From: Dehalococcoidia bacterium | GTDB lineage: Bacteria; Chloroflexota; Dehalococcoidia; Dehalococcoidales; UBA3254 | DNA: 38,698 nucleotides | Reading direction: 5' to 3' | Assembly: GCA_025361145.1 (NCBI GenBank) | Contig: JANYAV010000015.1 | Span: 1 to 38,698, forward strand | Shown here: positions 1-6,985 of the stretch, piece after piece | Numbering within the stretch: the stretch's first letter is position 1 | Layout of the letters: the number at the start of each line of letters is the position of its first letter | Notes under the pieces: generated by a model | What the model saw: only the letters and a program-made list of their open reading frames with translations | Database searches by the model: none | What the model was told of the DNA's origin: nothing | Made by a program: the position numbers and the translations under genes

Positions 1-1
1 T

Positions 2-124
2 ATACGTCCTAAATTATTAGAATGGGAATTAACTTGTAATACGATCAGACCTAGTCAGGCCTTGCATTACCTTACTCCAGCCGAAAATTTGAAATTGCTT
101 TTAAAGGAGATAAGGTGTCACTGA
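2..124 (+). CDS. C-terminal fragment of an IS481/IS3-type transposase (integrase core), cut by the window edge
   Basis: An open frame runs from the window edge (first full codon at base 2) to TGA at 122-124 and gives 40 residues. It contains NTIRPSQALHYLTPAE, which matches the C-terminal end of DDE integrase-core transposases of the IS3/IS481 groups (family pattern YN..RPHQAL.Y.TPAE). The conserved His of RPHQAL is Ser here. The catalytic residues lie upstream of the window, so it cannot be told whether the gene is intact. It ends about 60 bp before a tRNA gene, a usual neighbourhood for mobile DNA. I could not identify a terminal inverted repeat after the stop codon. The family call is from this short motif only. 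Confidence 0.65.
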   Translation: MRPKLLEWELTCNTIRPSQALHYLTPAENLKLLLKEIRCH

Positions 125-146
125 TCAACCGAACGAGTACACGAGT

Positions 147-175
147 TTGCCTGAAAAATGCAGCTCTGATATAAT
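147..175 (+). promoter_or_regulatory. Sigma-70-type promoter of the tRNA-Glu gene
   Basis: TTGCCT (147-152) and a perfect TATAAT (170-175) are separated by 17 bp. The tRNA gene starts 12 bp after the -10 box, which suits a short leader on a stable RNA. Confidence 0.75.
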
Positions 176-186
176 ATTAAGGTTGT

Positions 187-262
187 GGCCCCATCGTCTA
201 GTGGCCTAGGACACTGGCCCTTCACGCCGGCGACTCGGGTTCGAATCCCGATGGGGTCACCA
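187..262 (+). tRNA. tRNA-Glu (anticodon TTC), CCA encoded
   Basis: A complete cloverleaf can be drawn by hand: acceptor GGCCCCA pairing with TGGGGTC (one G-T pair), D arm with AGTGGCCT loop, anticodon stem CTGGC/GCCGG around loop CCTTCAC, a four-base variable loop, T stem TCGGG/CCCGA with loop TTCGAAT, discriminator A and an encoded CCA. The loop places TTC at positions 34-36, so the tRNA reads GAA/GAG (glutamate). Oddly, position 33 is C, whereas U33 is almost universal in elongator tRNAs. It is a single-gene transcript with its own promoter upstream and terminator downstream. Confidence 0.95.
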
Positions 263-272
263 AAGATAAATC

Positions 273-297
273 ACTCCGCGACTCGCGGAGTTTTTTA
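273..297 (+). terminator. Rho-independent terminator after tRNA-Glu
   Basis: ACTCCGCG-ACT-CGCGGAGT forms a GC-rich hairpin with a 3-nt loop, followed directly by a run of six or more T. It starts 10 bp after the CCA end of the tRNA. Confidence 0.9.
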
Positions 298-571
298 TAA
301 TATCAGGTAGTCTAAATCATCGCACCAATAACCCTCGATAATTTTCAACGCAATCACGGCAGCAATTATTGGCGCTCCGTCCTTCTTCTAATTTGTGGTG
401 ATAAACAGACAATGACGAAAAAACGATGTATATTAACACTATCGCGCCAGATTATTTGACTGCCGCCTGAGCGCACATATACGGGAGAGGATGCTATTAA
501 AATTCAATACACTTTCCAATGTTTGTTGGACAATAAAACCTGGGGTTAGATTGAAATTCAGGAGAGACATG

Positions 572-961
572 ATGAGTAAAGCAATCAAACAAACTGTGAC
601 TTTTAAGGCCGCACCCCACGCTATCTACGAAGCCCTGATGGACGAGAAGAAACATGCCGCTTTTACCGGAGGAGAAGCCAAAATCAGCCGTAAAGCCGGC
701 GGCAAGTTCAGCATTTACAGGGGAGATATCGAGGGCAAAAACCTAGAGCTAATTCCCGACCAAAAAATTGTGCAGACCTGGAGGTACAGCGATTGGCCAG
801 AGGGACATTATTCTACAGCAACCTTCGTTCTGAAGGCGACGGAGAAAGGCTCCCAGCTGACATTTACCCAGACCGACGTCCCTGATGACAGATATGAGGA
901 CATCAAACAGGGTTGGAAGGACTACTACTGGGCGCCTATGAAAGAAATGCTGGAAGACTAA
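572..961 (+). CDS. SRPBCC / AHSA1-family protein (START-like ligand-binding fold)
   Basis: The 129-residue protein has the pattern of the AHSA1 (activator of Hsp90 ATPase homologue 1-like) branch of the SRPBCC superfamily: an N-terminal strand with TVTFKAAPHAIYEAL, a central AGGKFSIYRGDIEGKNLEL strand pair and a C-terminal helix beginning near the WAPMKEML segment. These proteins have a hydrophobic cavity for small ligands; the ligand here cannot be told. The frame is open from an ATG at 491, but the start at 572 is preferred because AGGAG lies 7 nt upstream and the extra 27 residues look unlike the family. TTGACT (456-461) and TATACG (478-483) could be its promoter. Its stop overlaps the convergent HIT gene by 4 bp. 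From the tRNA terminator (298) to this start I see nothing but this possible promoter. Confidence 0.8.
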   Translation: MSKAIKQTVTFKAAPHAIYEALMDEKKHAAFTGGEAKISRKAGGKFSIYRGDIEGKNLELIPDQKIVQTWRYSDWPEGHYSTATFVLKATEKGSQLTFTQTDVPDDRYEDIKQGWKDYYWAPMKEMLED

Positions 962-1431
962 AATTTCGGCTTTAGTCTTTTATAAATGGCAGTCATGGAT
1001 TCAGACAAAACGCGCGTCTCTCCGATAACTGGCATAAAGTTATTGTCCCCATTCCAGCGCGGCACTATGTGGGTATGCACGTGGTCGGCGATGCCCGCCC
1101 CCGCCACCCTGCCCAAGTTCATGCCGATATTGAAGCTCTCCGTACCAGTAGCTTCCCTTAAAATTCCCACCGCCCGGCTGACCATGGCATAATGTTCATT
1201 GCGCTCCAAAGTGGTCATATCTTCCAGTTTGCCCAGATGGCGGTATGGCACCACCATTAAATGGCCGGGATTGTAAGGAAAGGCATTCATTATCACGAAA
1301 TTATGCTTGCCGCGATAAAGGATCAGGTCTTCTGTATCTTTGTCACACCGAGGTTTATCACAGAAAATACAGCCTTTCTGTTCCACCGCACGGATATATT
1401 GAATTCTCCAGGGGGCCCAGATTCGCTTCAT
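958..1431 (-). CDS. HIT-family nucleotide hydrolase/transferase (Ap4A phosphorylase-like)
   Basis: The 157-residue protein carries the histidine triad HVHTHIVPRW (H117, H119, H121), whose middle His acts as the nucleotidyl-accepting nucleophile in the family. It also has the N-terminal WAPWR motif and a CIFC...C cysteine set (C21, C24, C29) typical of the HIT branch called ATP adenylyltransferase/Ap4A hydrolase. NPGHLMVVPYRH is the first conserved strand. The probable role is splitting of dinucleoside polyphosphates or adenylated phosphates in the cytoplasm; the exact substrate is not predictable. The ATG is preceded by AGGAGA. The gene converges on the AHSA1 gene with a 4-bp overlap. Confidence 0.9.
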   Translation of the reverse strand: MKRIWAPWRIQYIRAVEQKGCIFCDKPRCDKDTEDLILYRGKHNFVIMNAFPYNPGHLMVVPYRHLGKLEDMTTLERNEHYAMVSRAVGILREATGTESFNIGMNLGRVAGAGIADHVHTHIVPRWNGDNNFMPVIGETRVLSESMTAIYKRLKPKF

Positions 1432-1509
1432 GATTCTCTCCTTTTACAGTTCACAGATGTCAGTTTACAATTTACAGTTACGCGCCGCAAGTTAACGAGA
1501 CTACTTGAA

Positions 1510-1538
1510 TTGTAAATATTGGCGCTTTGCTTTATAGT
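1510..1538 (+). promoter_or_regulatory. Putative promoter of the radical SAM gene
   Basis: TTGTAA (1510-1515) and TATAGT (1533-1538) are spaced by 17 bp, about 70 bp before the preferred ATG of the radical SAM gene at 1609. Confidence 0.5.
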
Positions 1539-1608
1539 GAAACTTGCTGTTAGTCTTTAGTTAACCTCATAAGTTTTGATGGGTAAATTTTTAACAATAA
1601 GGAAAACC

Positions 1609-3444
1609 ATGAATCAATTAGACAGCATTCTTTTTCAGGTGGGGAAACCCGCCCGCTATACCGGTGGAGAATGGAACAGCGTGATTAAAGACTGGGATAA
1701 AACCGCTATCCATTTCGCCCTTAGTTACCCTGACCTTTATGACATCGGGATGTCCAATATGGCCGTCCCTATTCTTTACGAGATCCTGAATAACCTACCA
1801 GATGTTCTGGCAGAAAGGGTCTATACCCCCTGGAAAGACATGGAAGCTGCCTTGCGGAAGGCAGAACTACCCCTCTACGCTCTAGAATCAAAACGACCAT
1901 TAAACGATTTTGATATCGTGGGTTTTTCAATGGGTTATGAGTTGTGTTACACCAACGTCTTAAGCATGTTGGATTTGGCTCGTATTCCTCTATTATCCGC
2001 TGAGAGAAACGAGTCCCATCCTTTGGTGATCGCCGGAGGCAGCAGCACGCTTAATCCTGAGCCGATGGCCGACTTCTTCGACCTCCTGGTTCTGGGTGAC
2101 GGAGAAGAGGTCATTGTCGATTTAATCGACGCCTTCCGTGCCTGGAAAAAGAGGGGGGGCCGGAAATTCGACTTTTTAAAAGCCGCAGTTAAAATTGACG
2201 GCATTTATGTACCATCCTTTTATCGGCCCGAATATAATACTGACGGCACTTTAAAAAGCCTCACTCCGTTAATACCTGAAGCACCGGAGAAGGTCAAAAG
2301 ACGCATGGTCAACCGCCTTCCGCCTCCGCCTCTCAAACCCATTGTACCTTTTGTTGAGATCGTCCAGGACAGGGCCGCGGTGGAAATACAGCGAGGCTGT
2401 TCACGCGGTTGCCGCTTTTGCCAGGCTAGCAGCATCTATCGGCCTATACGCGAAAGGCCTCAGGAAGAGGTTATTCAAGCCGTGGGCCAGATACTGGAAA
2501 ACTGCGGTTACGACGAGGTCTCGCTGATATCGTTAAGCACCTCGGACTATCCAGGGATTGATAAGCTGGTAACGGCTTTAGCTAAAAAATATCCAAATGT
2601 CACTTTTTCATTGCCCAGCCTGCGTATCGCCGCTTCTTCAATTCAGCTCATGGAATCGCTGCCATCCAACCGCAAGTCCGGCCTAACCTTCGCGCCAGAA
2701 GCCGGCAGCGAACGACTGCGCTTGATTATCAACAAGGTAATTCCAGAGAGTGTTTTACTGGACACGGCAGCCATTGCTTTCGAGCGCGGCTGGACGACTA
2801 TCAAGCTGTATTTCATGATCGGCCTGCCAGGTGAAACCCTGGAAGATGTGCAATACATTGTGAAACTGATAGAGAAGGTCTGCAACATAGGAAGGGAATT
2901 AAAGGGCAACAGGGCCAGAATCGGAGTAAGCCTGTCTACCTTTGTTCCCAAACCCCACACTCCCTTTCAATGGGCAGCCCAGGACAAAGAGGACGTGATC
3001 CTGGCCAAGCACGAAATAATTAAAAGCGGCCTTAACCGCAGGGGTTTAAAAGTATCCTGGCAGGATCCACACACCAGTCTTTTAGAGGCGGTTATTTCCC
3101 GCGGAGACCGCCGGATCGGCCAGGTTATTCATCAAGCCTGGAAAACGGGAAGCAGTTTTGACGCCTGGAGCGAACACTTTAAGTGGGAGAATTGGCAAGC
3201 AGCCTTTAAAGAGTGCGCTGTTGATCCGACTTTTTACGCTCAAAGAGAACGCCATGAAAATGAAATATTGCCATGGTCGCACATAGACCTCGGCCTTACC
3301 CCTGCCTTCTTAAAGAGGGAATATCAGAAAGCCCTAAAGGGTGAAGACACCGGCGACTGCCGTACAGAGGGCTGTAATGTGTGCGGTTATCAGACAACCT
3401 TCCCCACCTGTGTTGAGCGACTGGAACAGAGCGCCAAACCCTAA
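1609..3444 (+). CDS. Radical SAM protein with N-terminal B12-binding-like domain (TIGR03960 family)
   Basis: The 611-residue protein begins with a cobalamin-binding-like region (YPDLYDIGMSNMAVPILYE) and continues with a radical SAM domain whose [4Fe-4S] cysteines are C264, C268 and C271 in RGCSRGCRFCQAS. A C-terminal cysteine motif CRTEGCNVCG closes the protein. This layout matches the uncharacterised TIGR03960 family, found in many anaerobes and often beside a small TIGR03936 partner and ribosomal or RNase genes; no such partner is present here. The reaction is unknown. The frame is open from 1576, but ATG 1609 has AAGGAA at 1599-1604 and the N-terminus MNQLDSILFQVGKPARYTGG agrees with family starts. 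It is transcribed alone. Confidence 0.9.
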   Translation: MNQLDSILFQVGKPARYTGGEWNSVIKDWDKTAIHFALSYPDLYDIGMSNMAVPILYEILNNLPDVLAERVYTPWKDMEAALRKAELPLYALESKRPLNDFDIVGFSMGYELCYTNVLSMLDLARIPLLSAERNESHPLVIAGGSSTLNPEPMADFFDLLVLGDGEEVIVDLIDAFRAWKKRGGRKFDFLKAAVKIDGIYVPSFYRPEYNTDGTLKSLTPLIPEAPEKVKRRMVNRLPPPPLKPIVPFVEIVQDRAAVEIQRGCSRGCRFCQASSIYRPIRERPQEEVIQAVGQILENCGYDEVSLISLSTSDYPGIDKLVTALAKKYPNVTFSLPSLRIAASSIQLMESLPSNRKSGLTFAPEAGSERLRLIINKVIPESVLLDTAAIAFERGWTTIKLYFMIGLPGETLEDVQYIVKLIEKVCNIGRELKGNRARIGVSLSTFVPKPHTPFQWAAQDKEDVILAKHEIIKSGLNRRGLKVSWQDPHTSLLEAVISRGDRRIGQVIHQAWKTGSSFDAWSEHFKWENWQAAFKECAVDPTFYAQRERHENEILPWSHIDLGLTPAFLKREYQKALKGEDTGDCRTEGCNVCGYQTTFPTCVERLEQSAKP

Positions 3445-3472
3445 TTTTTATTATCTAAACGCCAAACATTAA

Positions 3473-3505
3473 AAAGGCCAGATTCGAATTTAGAATCTGG
3501 CCTTT
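3473..3505. terminator. Terminator hairpin between the converging radical SAM and ilvE genes
   Basis: AAAGGCCAGATTC (3473-3485) and GAATCTGGCCTTT (3493-3505) are perfect 13-bp complements with a 7-nt loop. On the minus strand the stem ends in a T run (TTTTTAA), so it serves ilvE best. It may act in both directions. Confidence 0.85.
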
Positions 3506-3531
3506 GAGTTAATTCTTAGATTTGGACTGGA

Positions 3532-4443
3532 TTAAAAGACCGGGGTGCACCACTGCATATATTTGGGATTCTTGCCGTGAGTTATATCAGTGTACAGTTC
3601 GCACAATTTTTGCGTAATAGGCCCGATTTCACCCTTACCCACCAGGCGATGGTCGACCTCCGCGATGGGGGCAACATTAGCGGCCGTGCCGGTAAAGAAA
3701 GCTTCGTCACAAGTATAAAGCTCATAGCGCTCAATCGGTCTTTCGATGACTTCCAGACCCATTTCCTTTCTGGCAATCTCCATAACTGAATTACGGGTAA
3801 TGCCGATCAAAATGCTTTCACTGGGTGAAGGTGTGACCAACTTGCCGTCGATAATCAAAAAGATATTCTCGCCGCTGCCTTCCGCTACCCGGCCGGAATC
3901 GTTGAGAACGACGGCCTCATCGTAGCCGTTTTCAATCGCTTCGGTCTTGGCGAAAGCGCTGTTGACGTACTGACCGGTGAGTTTGGCCTGTGGAATGGCA
4001 AAGTTGTTACCAGGACGGCGCCAGGAGGAAACTGCCACCTTGCATTTATCGGTCTCCAGATAACGGGTCCAAGGCAGGTTGAACATCAGGAAATCCGACT
4101 TTAGGTTATGCAAGCGAACGCCAATGGCCTCGGTGCTTTTATAGGCTAAAGGCCGAATATATTGCGACTCTTTCAAGCCGCTTTTCTGCACCAATTCAAC
4201 GGTCAGTTGAATCAGATCGTTAATTGAATAAGGCAGATCTATTTTAAGAGCCTTGCAACCATTTAACAAACGTTCATAATGCTCTTTTAAACGGAAGATA
4301 TATACCTGCTGTTTCTCTTTGTTCCAGCTGCCACGGACACCTTCAAAGACTCCAGTGCCATAGTGCATGAAATTGGTCATAACGCTCATCTTAGCATCGT
4401 TCAGTGGCATAAACTTCTGATTGTAATAAGCATAGTTCGGCAT
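3532..4443 (-). CDS. ilvE: Branched-chain amino acid aminotransferase (fold-type IV PLP enzyme)
   Basis: The 303-residue protein matches IlvE in length and motifs. YGTGVFEGVRG lies near the N-terminus. AKLTGQYVNS holds K154 at the position of the catalytic PLP lysine (K159 in E. coli). DEAVVLNDSGRVAEGSGENIF is the class IV signature, and ITRNSVMEIA and DEAFFTGTAANVAPI complete the cofactor site. It interconverts valine, leucine and isoleucine with their 2-oxo acids using glutamate/2-oxoglutarate. ATG 4441-4443 is preceded by GAGGGG. It is monocistronic, with a good promoter upstream and a strong terminator downstream; no other ilv or leu gene is in the window. A D-amino-acid aminotransferase of the same fold is a less likely alternative. 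Confidence 0.93.
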   Translation of the reverse strand: MPNYAYYNQKFMPLNDAKMSVMTNFMHYGTGVFEGVRGSWNKEKQQVYIFRLKEHYERLLNGCKALKIDLPYSINDLIQLTVELVQKSGLKESQYIRPLAYKSTEAIGVRLHNLKSDFLMFNLPWTRYLETDKCKVAVSSWRRPGNNFAIPQAKLTGQYVNSAFAKTEAIENGYDEAVVLNDSGRVAEGSGENIFLIIDGKLVTPSPSESILIGITRNSVMEIARKEMGLEVIERPIERYELYTCDEAFFTGTAANVAPIAEVDHRLVGKGEIGPITQKLCELYTDITHGKNPKYMQWCTPVF

Positions 4444-4473
4444 TTTATTTTCCCCTCAAATATAGATAAAGCC

Positions 4474-4502
4474 ATTATACCCACTACTAAAAACTTAGAC
4501 AA
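4474..4502 (-). promoter_or_regulatory. Sigma-70-type promoter of ilvE
   Basis: Read on the minus strand, TTGTCT (4497-4502) and a perfect TATAAT (4474-4479) are 17 bp apart. Transcription would start near 4466, about 22 nt before the ilvE start codon. Confidence 0.75.
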
Positions 4503-4674
4503 GTTGGCTGATCCCAAAAACCAAAGTACAATGGCCAGATATTCTAGATCGACCCAATGGACGAAGATTAAAAGTTAATAAATAACTCATGGTGACTAAA
4601 TAACTTTCTGCTCCAATGTGGAGCAGGGGGATATGAATAAATCAGGTTAGGCTTCAGTCTCCGGCAGGGATATT

Positions 4675-5229
4675 TTAGATCCTCATAGACTTCATCAAGC
4701 AGAGTATTTCACTACACTCTTCCAGGAGAGTCGTGCTATTGAAAGCCTCATCCAGAATGGGACCCACCGCGAAGGTGCCATGCCCATGCACCGCTACAAT
4801 ATGATGCTCTTGCAAAGCAACTGAAATAACATCAGACAAGGCGCCGGGCTTAACGTCCATGCCCCAACCTACCACCGGCACTTTACCCAGCATATAGAAG
4901 ACCTCCAATTTATCGGAAAATATCTCCTTTTCAGCCATTGACAGAGCAACCACGTGGGTAGGATGCGCATGCACAATGGCCCGAGCCTGGGTAGTTTGAT
5001 AGATCGAACGATGGACGGGCAGTTCAATGGAAGCGAGCGGAGTTGCGCGGTCGTTACGGTTAATGCCGGTTTCAATCAAGTCTTTTTCCTGTAGGGCGCC
5101 CAGATTGCTGCCTCTTCGGGTAATAATCAAGCGATCTCCCATGCGAATGCTTAAATTGCCGCTCTGAGAGGACACCATTCCTCGCTGAAATAAGGCCTGC
5201 CCGACTTTTTGAAATTGAGTTAAAAACAT
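4675..5229 (-). CDS. Class II aldolase/adducin-family protein (L-fuculose-phosphate aldolase-like)
   Basis: The 184-residue protein has the zinc aldolase layout: SGNLSIR phosphate-binding loop near residue 24, E69 in ASIELPVHRSIY as the catalytic acid/base, H88 and H90 in VHAHPTH and H150 in GHGTFAVG as zinc ligands. Family members cleave fuculose- or rhamnulose-phosphate, or epimerise or dehydrate related sugar phosphates (including methylthioribulose-phosphate dehydratase); the actual substrate cannot be chosen from sequence. It is slightly shorter than the usual 210-220 residues. ATG is at 5227-5229. A 7-bp hairpin (4608-4626) follows the gene but lacks a T run. The flanking 220-bp gaps on both sides show no gene. 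Confidence 0.85.
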   Translation of the reverse strand: MFLTQFQKVGQALFQRGMVSSQSGNLSIRMGDRLIITRRGSNLGALQEKDLIETGINRNDRATPLASIELPVHRSIYQTTQARAIVHAHPTHVVALSMAEKEIFSDKLEVFYMLGKVPVVGWGMDVKPGALSDVISVALQEHHIVAVHGHGTFAVGPILDEAFNSTTLLEECSEILCLMKSMRI

Positions 5230-5387
5230 GATCTGCCTTTCGTAGAATTGATTTTTAGGTGCAACGTTAATAATTTATGCCCTTTGAAAAGAAAAAGCAA
5301 ATTATGGCGTTATGTTAATCGACTAAAAAACCATGGTGTTTGAATCATACATCCACACTTCGATGTTGGCGCGTGATAATTATGTCT

Positions 5388-5415
5388 TTGGGAAATGTAC
5401 ATTGATTGATATAAT
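5388..5415 (+). promoter_or_regulatory. Putative promoter of the LysE-family gene
   Basis: A perfect TATAAT (5410-5415) lies 16 bp after TTGGGA (5388-5393). The gene starts 36 bp downstream. The -35 box is weak. Confidence 0.45.
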
Positions 5416-5451
5416 AGAACCAGACCGAAATCCACCGAGGAACAAGATTCA

Positions 5452-6066
5452 ATGTTTTCTGCTTTGGGAACAGTAATAATAACATCACTTTCTGGCGTAA
5501 TGGCGCCTGGTCCAATGTTTACCGTAACACTCGCCAAGAGCTTGAAGTCTCCCTGGTCTGGCATGCAGGTAGCGTTAGGGCACGCTGTCGTAGAAGTGCC
5601 TCTCATATTGCTGGTATTTTTCGGTTTGGCACGGTTTTTTGAACATGCCATTGTACAGCTAGTACTTGGAGTATTGGGTGGGCTCATGATCATATGGATG
5701 GGGGTCAGTCTTTTCCGAGCCCGTGGGATAATGTCAAGTGAGGGAATGGATACTACCTACAGCGCATTCCAGGCCGGAATTGTGCTGAGTGGTTTGAATC
5801 CGTTCTTCCTGATATGGTGGGTAACCGTAGGCAGTCTTCTGTTAATGAGTTTCCTCGACGCGGTTGGGAACTGGGGACTGCCGCTATTTATCATCATACA
5901 CTGGCTATGTGACCTGGTTTGGTTATCACTGGTCTCGTTGAGTATTTATAGAACACGCCAGTTCTGGGGACAAAAAACGCAGGAATGGGTATTTATTGCC
6001 CTAAGTCTGGGGCTCCTATATTTTGGGGGACAATTCATAATAAAGGCAGTAACCCACTATTTTTAA
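5452..6066 (+). CDS. LysE/RhtB-family amino acid exporter
   Basis: The 204-residue hydrophobic protein has about six predicted membrane segments and the family's N-terminal signature SLSGVMAPGPMFTVTLAKSL, in which the PGP motif lies at the end of the first helix. ALGHAVVEVPLILLV and LNPFFLIWWVTVG are the matching second and fourth-helix regions. LysE-type proteins export amino acids or their derivatives using the proton gradient. The substrate is not predictable. The ATG at 5452 has GAGGAA upstream. It stands alone: the upstream gene is divergent and the downstream gene convergent. Confidence 0.88.
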   Translation: MFSALGTVIITSLSGVMAPGPMFTVTLAKSLKSPWSGMQVALGHAVVEVPLILLVFFGLARFFEHAIVQLVLGVLGGLMIIWMGVSLFRARGIMSSEGMDTTYSAFQAGIVLSGLNPFFLIWWVTVGSLLLMSFLDAVGNWGLPLFIIIHWLCDLVWLSLVSLSIYRTRQFWGQKTQEWVFIALSLGLLYFGGQFIIKAVTHYF

Positions 6067-6074
6067 CAGAGACC

Positions 6075-6402
6075 TTAGAATGTCATAATGTTCAGGGTTT
6101 TAATGACGGTCAGATTGTCCAGAACGTCCTGAATGATGGCCATGATGTCTGCCCCCAGCATCGCCATGTCCCGTGCCAACTTGGGGAGCGGTTTGGCCCT
6201 CAGGAACCGGCAAACCGAGAATCTTACTTATCTCGTAGCCTGCCGAGGAATTATGACGACAACCAAATGGAGAAGCTGCTCCATTCAAAACGGCTGTAGC
6301 GAATTTGGCGCAAGTTTCATAACCACATCTCCCACAATTTTTCTTAGGCAATGCGTTAACTATATCCCTTAATTTATTTTGGGCATCGTTTTCAATAACC
6401 AT
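6075..6402 (-). CDS. Small Fe-S (Fe4-domain) protein, apparently frameshifted near its C-terminus
   Basis: The N-terminal part holds C23, C26, C31 and C48 in CGRCGYETC...GC, the C-x2-C-x4-C-x16-C spacing of the Fe4 domain, which binds one [4Fe-4S] cluster and is found in corrinoid, CO dehydrogenase and RnfB-type proteins. As written, the frame ends at 6100 with an odd Gly/His-rich tail (residues 74-100). If one base is removed from the G4 run at 6183-6186, the frame continues as KLARDMAMLGADIMAIIQDV... to TAA at 6075-6077, giving 108 normal-looking residues. I take the His-rich tail as an artefact of a frameshift (sequencing error or real mutation). An AAAGGAG sequence precedes the ATG at 6400-6402. 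It lies in the NO-response cluster, downstream of ygbA on the same strand. Confidence 0.75.
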
Positions 6403-6507
6403 AGCATCTATGCTCCTTTAGTTTTATTAATTCTATTATAAAATTGTTGCACTATCTTGTTTACTGGTGGTTTAATATATATGCTTCTAAGGCATAATCA
6501 TTGCGAT

Positions 6508-6589
6508 TGCGATTCATTCTCATTTATTTATAGTATACTATTATACAAAATATTCGTCAAGAATAATTCGAATTGATTGCGAATATTTT
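6508..6589. promoter_or_regulatory. Cluster of palindromes upstream of the Fe4 gene
   Basis: This AT-rich 240-bp gap holds three symmetrical elements. TGCGATTCATTCTCA (6508-6522) matches the 15-bp Fur core TGATAATCATTATCA at 11 positions. ATAGTATACTAT (6530-6541) is a perfect palindrome. AAAATATTCG (6547-6556) and CGAATATTTT (6580-6589) are perfect 10-bp arms enclosing AATTCGAATT (6565-6574). They probably are operator or promoter parts for the Fe4 gene, whose start is about 110 bp away. The Fur resemblance is weak evidence for any particular regulator. Confidence 0.35.
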
Positions 6590-6642
6590 TGTCTTTAGGT
6601 CTTCAATCTGAATTGAAGACGGCGATATGACCCGGGCTAATT

Positions 6643-6975
6643 CTATTTCTTATTGAGAGGGGTAATCGGCTCTCTCCTTCTTTTATCAAACAGATATCGT
6701 ATGGCAGCCACAGGATGATAGAACAGCATACGCGGTCCAGAAGAACGCATAATAATTTTTATTTTATTTCTTCTCTGTGGATGATAACAATGGACCAGGC
6801 ATTTGGCACAGGTTGTCTTGCCGTTCTGGTATGGACACTTATTCAAGCGCTGGTGCGCATATTTTAGCAAATCCAGACATTCCGGGCATAATGAACTGGA
6901 GTTATGATGTTTGCGACAATAAAGCGCAATCATATCCTGTATGGTCTGTTTTTCTCTTTCAATTCGTGTCTGCAA
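6643..6975 (-). CDS. YgbA-family protein (nitrous-oxide-stimulated promoter family)
   Basis: The 110-residue protein carries the family's cysteine/histidine pattern: ALYCRKHH, LCPECLDLLKYAHQRL, then C-x9-C-x2-C leading into CLVHCYHP, and the closing MRSSGPRMLFYHPVAAIRYL. This agrees with the family named after E. coli YgbA, whose gene is under NsrR/NO control. The many paired Cys and His suggest metal or Fe-S binding, which is my inference. The start is TTG at 6973-6975 (AGGAT upstream); no in-frame ATG fits as well. It lies 10 bp downstream of the Crp/Fnr-family gene on the same strand, so the two are probably co-transcribed, and it supports a nitrosative-stress role for the cluster. Confidence 0.8.
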   Translation of the reverse strand: MQTRIEREKQTIQDMIALYCRKHHNSSSLCPECLDLLKYAHQRLNKCPYQNGKTTCAKCLVHCYHPQRRNKIKIIMRSSGPRMLFYHPVAAIRYLFDKRRREPITPLNKK

Positions 6976-6985
6976 AATATATATC

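Noticed and set aside
1442-1492. Repeated TTTACA/TTTACAGTT units between the HIT and radical SAM genes as a CRISPR or iteron array
   Set aside because: Copies are short, irregular and too few; it looks like low-complexity intergenic DNA.
4608-4626. CTGCTCC-AATGT-GGAGCAG hairpin as a terminator of the aldolase gene
   Set aside because: A good 7-bp stem, but no T run follows on the minus strand, so it was not listed as a terminator.
6100-6190. His/Gly-rich C-terminal tail of the Fe4 protein as a metal-binding domain
   Set aside because: The alternative frame over the same bases gives a far more protein-like sequence; the tail is best explained by a one-base frameshift.
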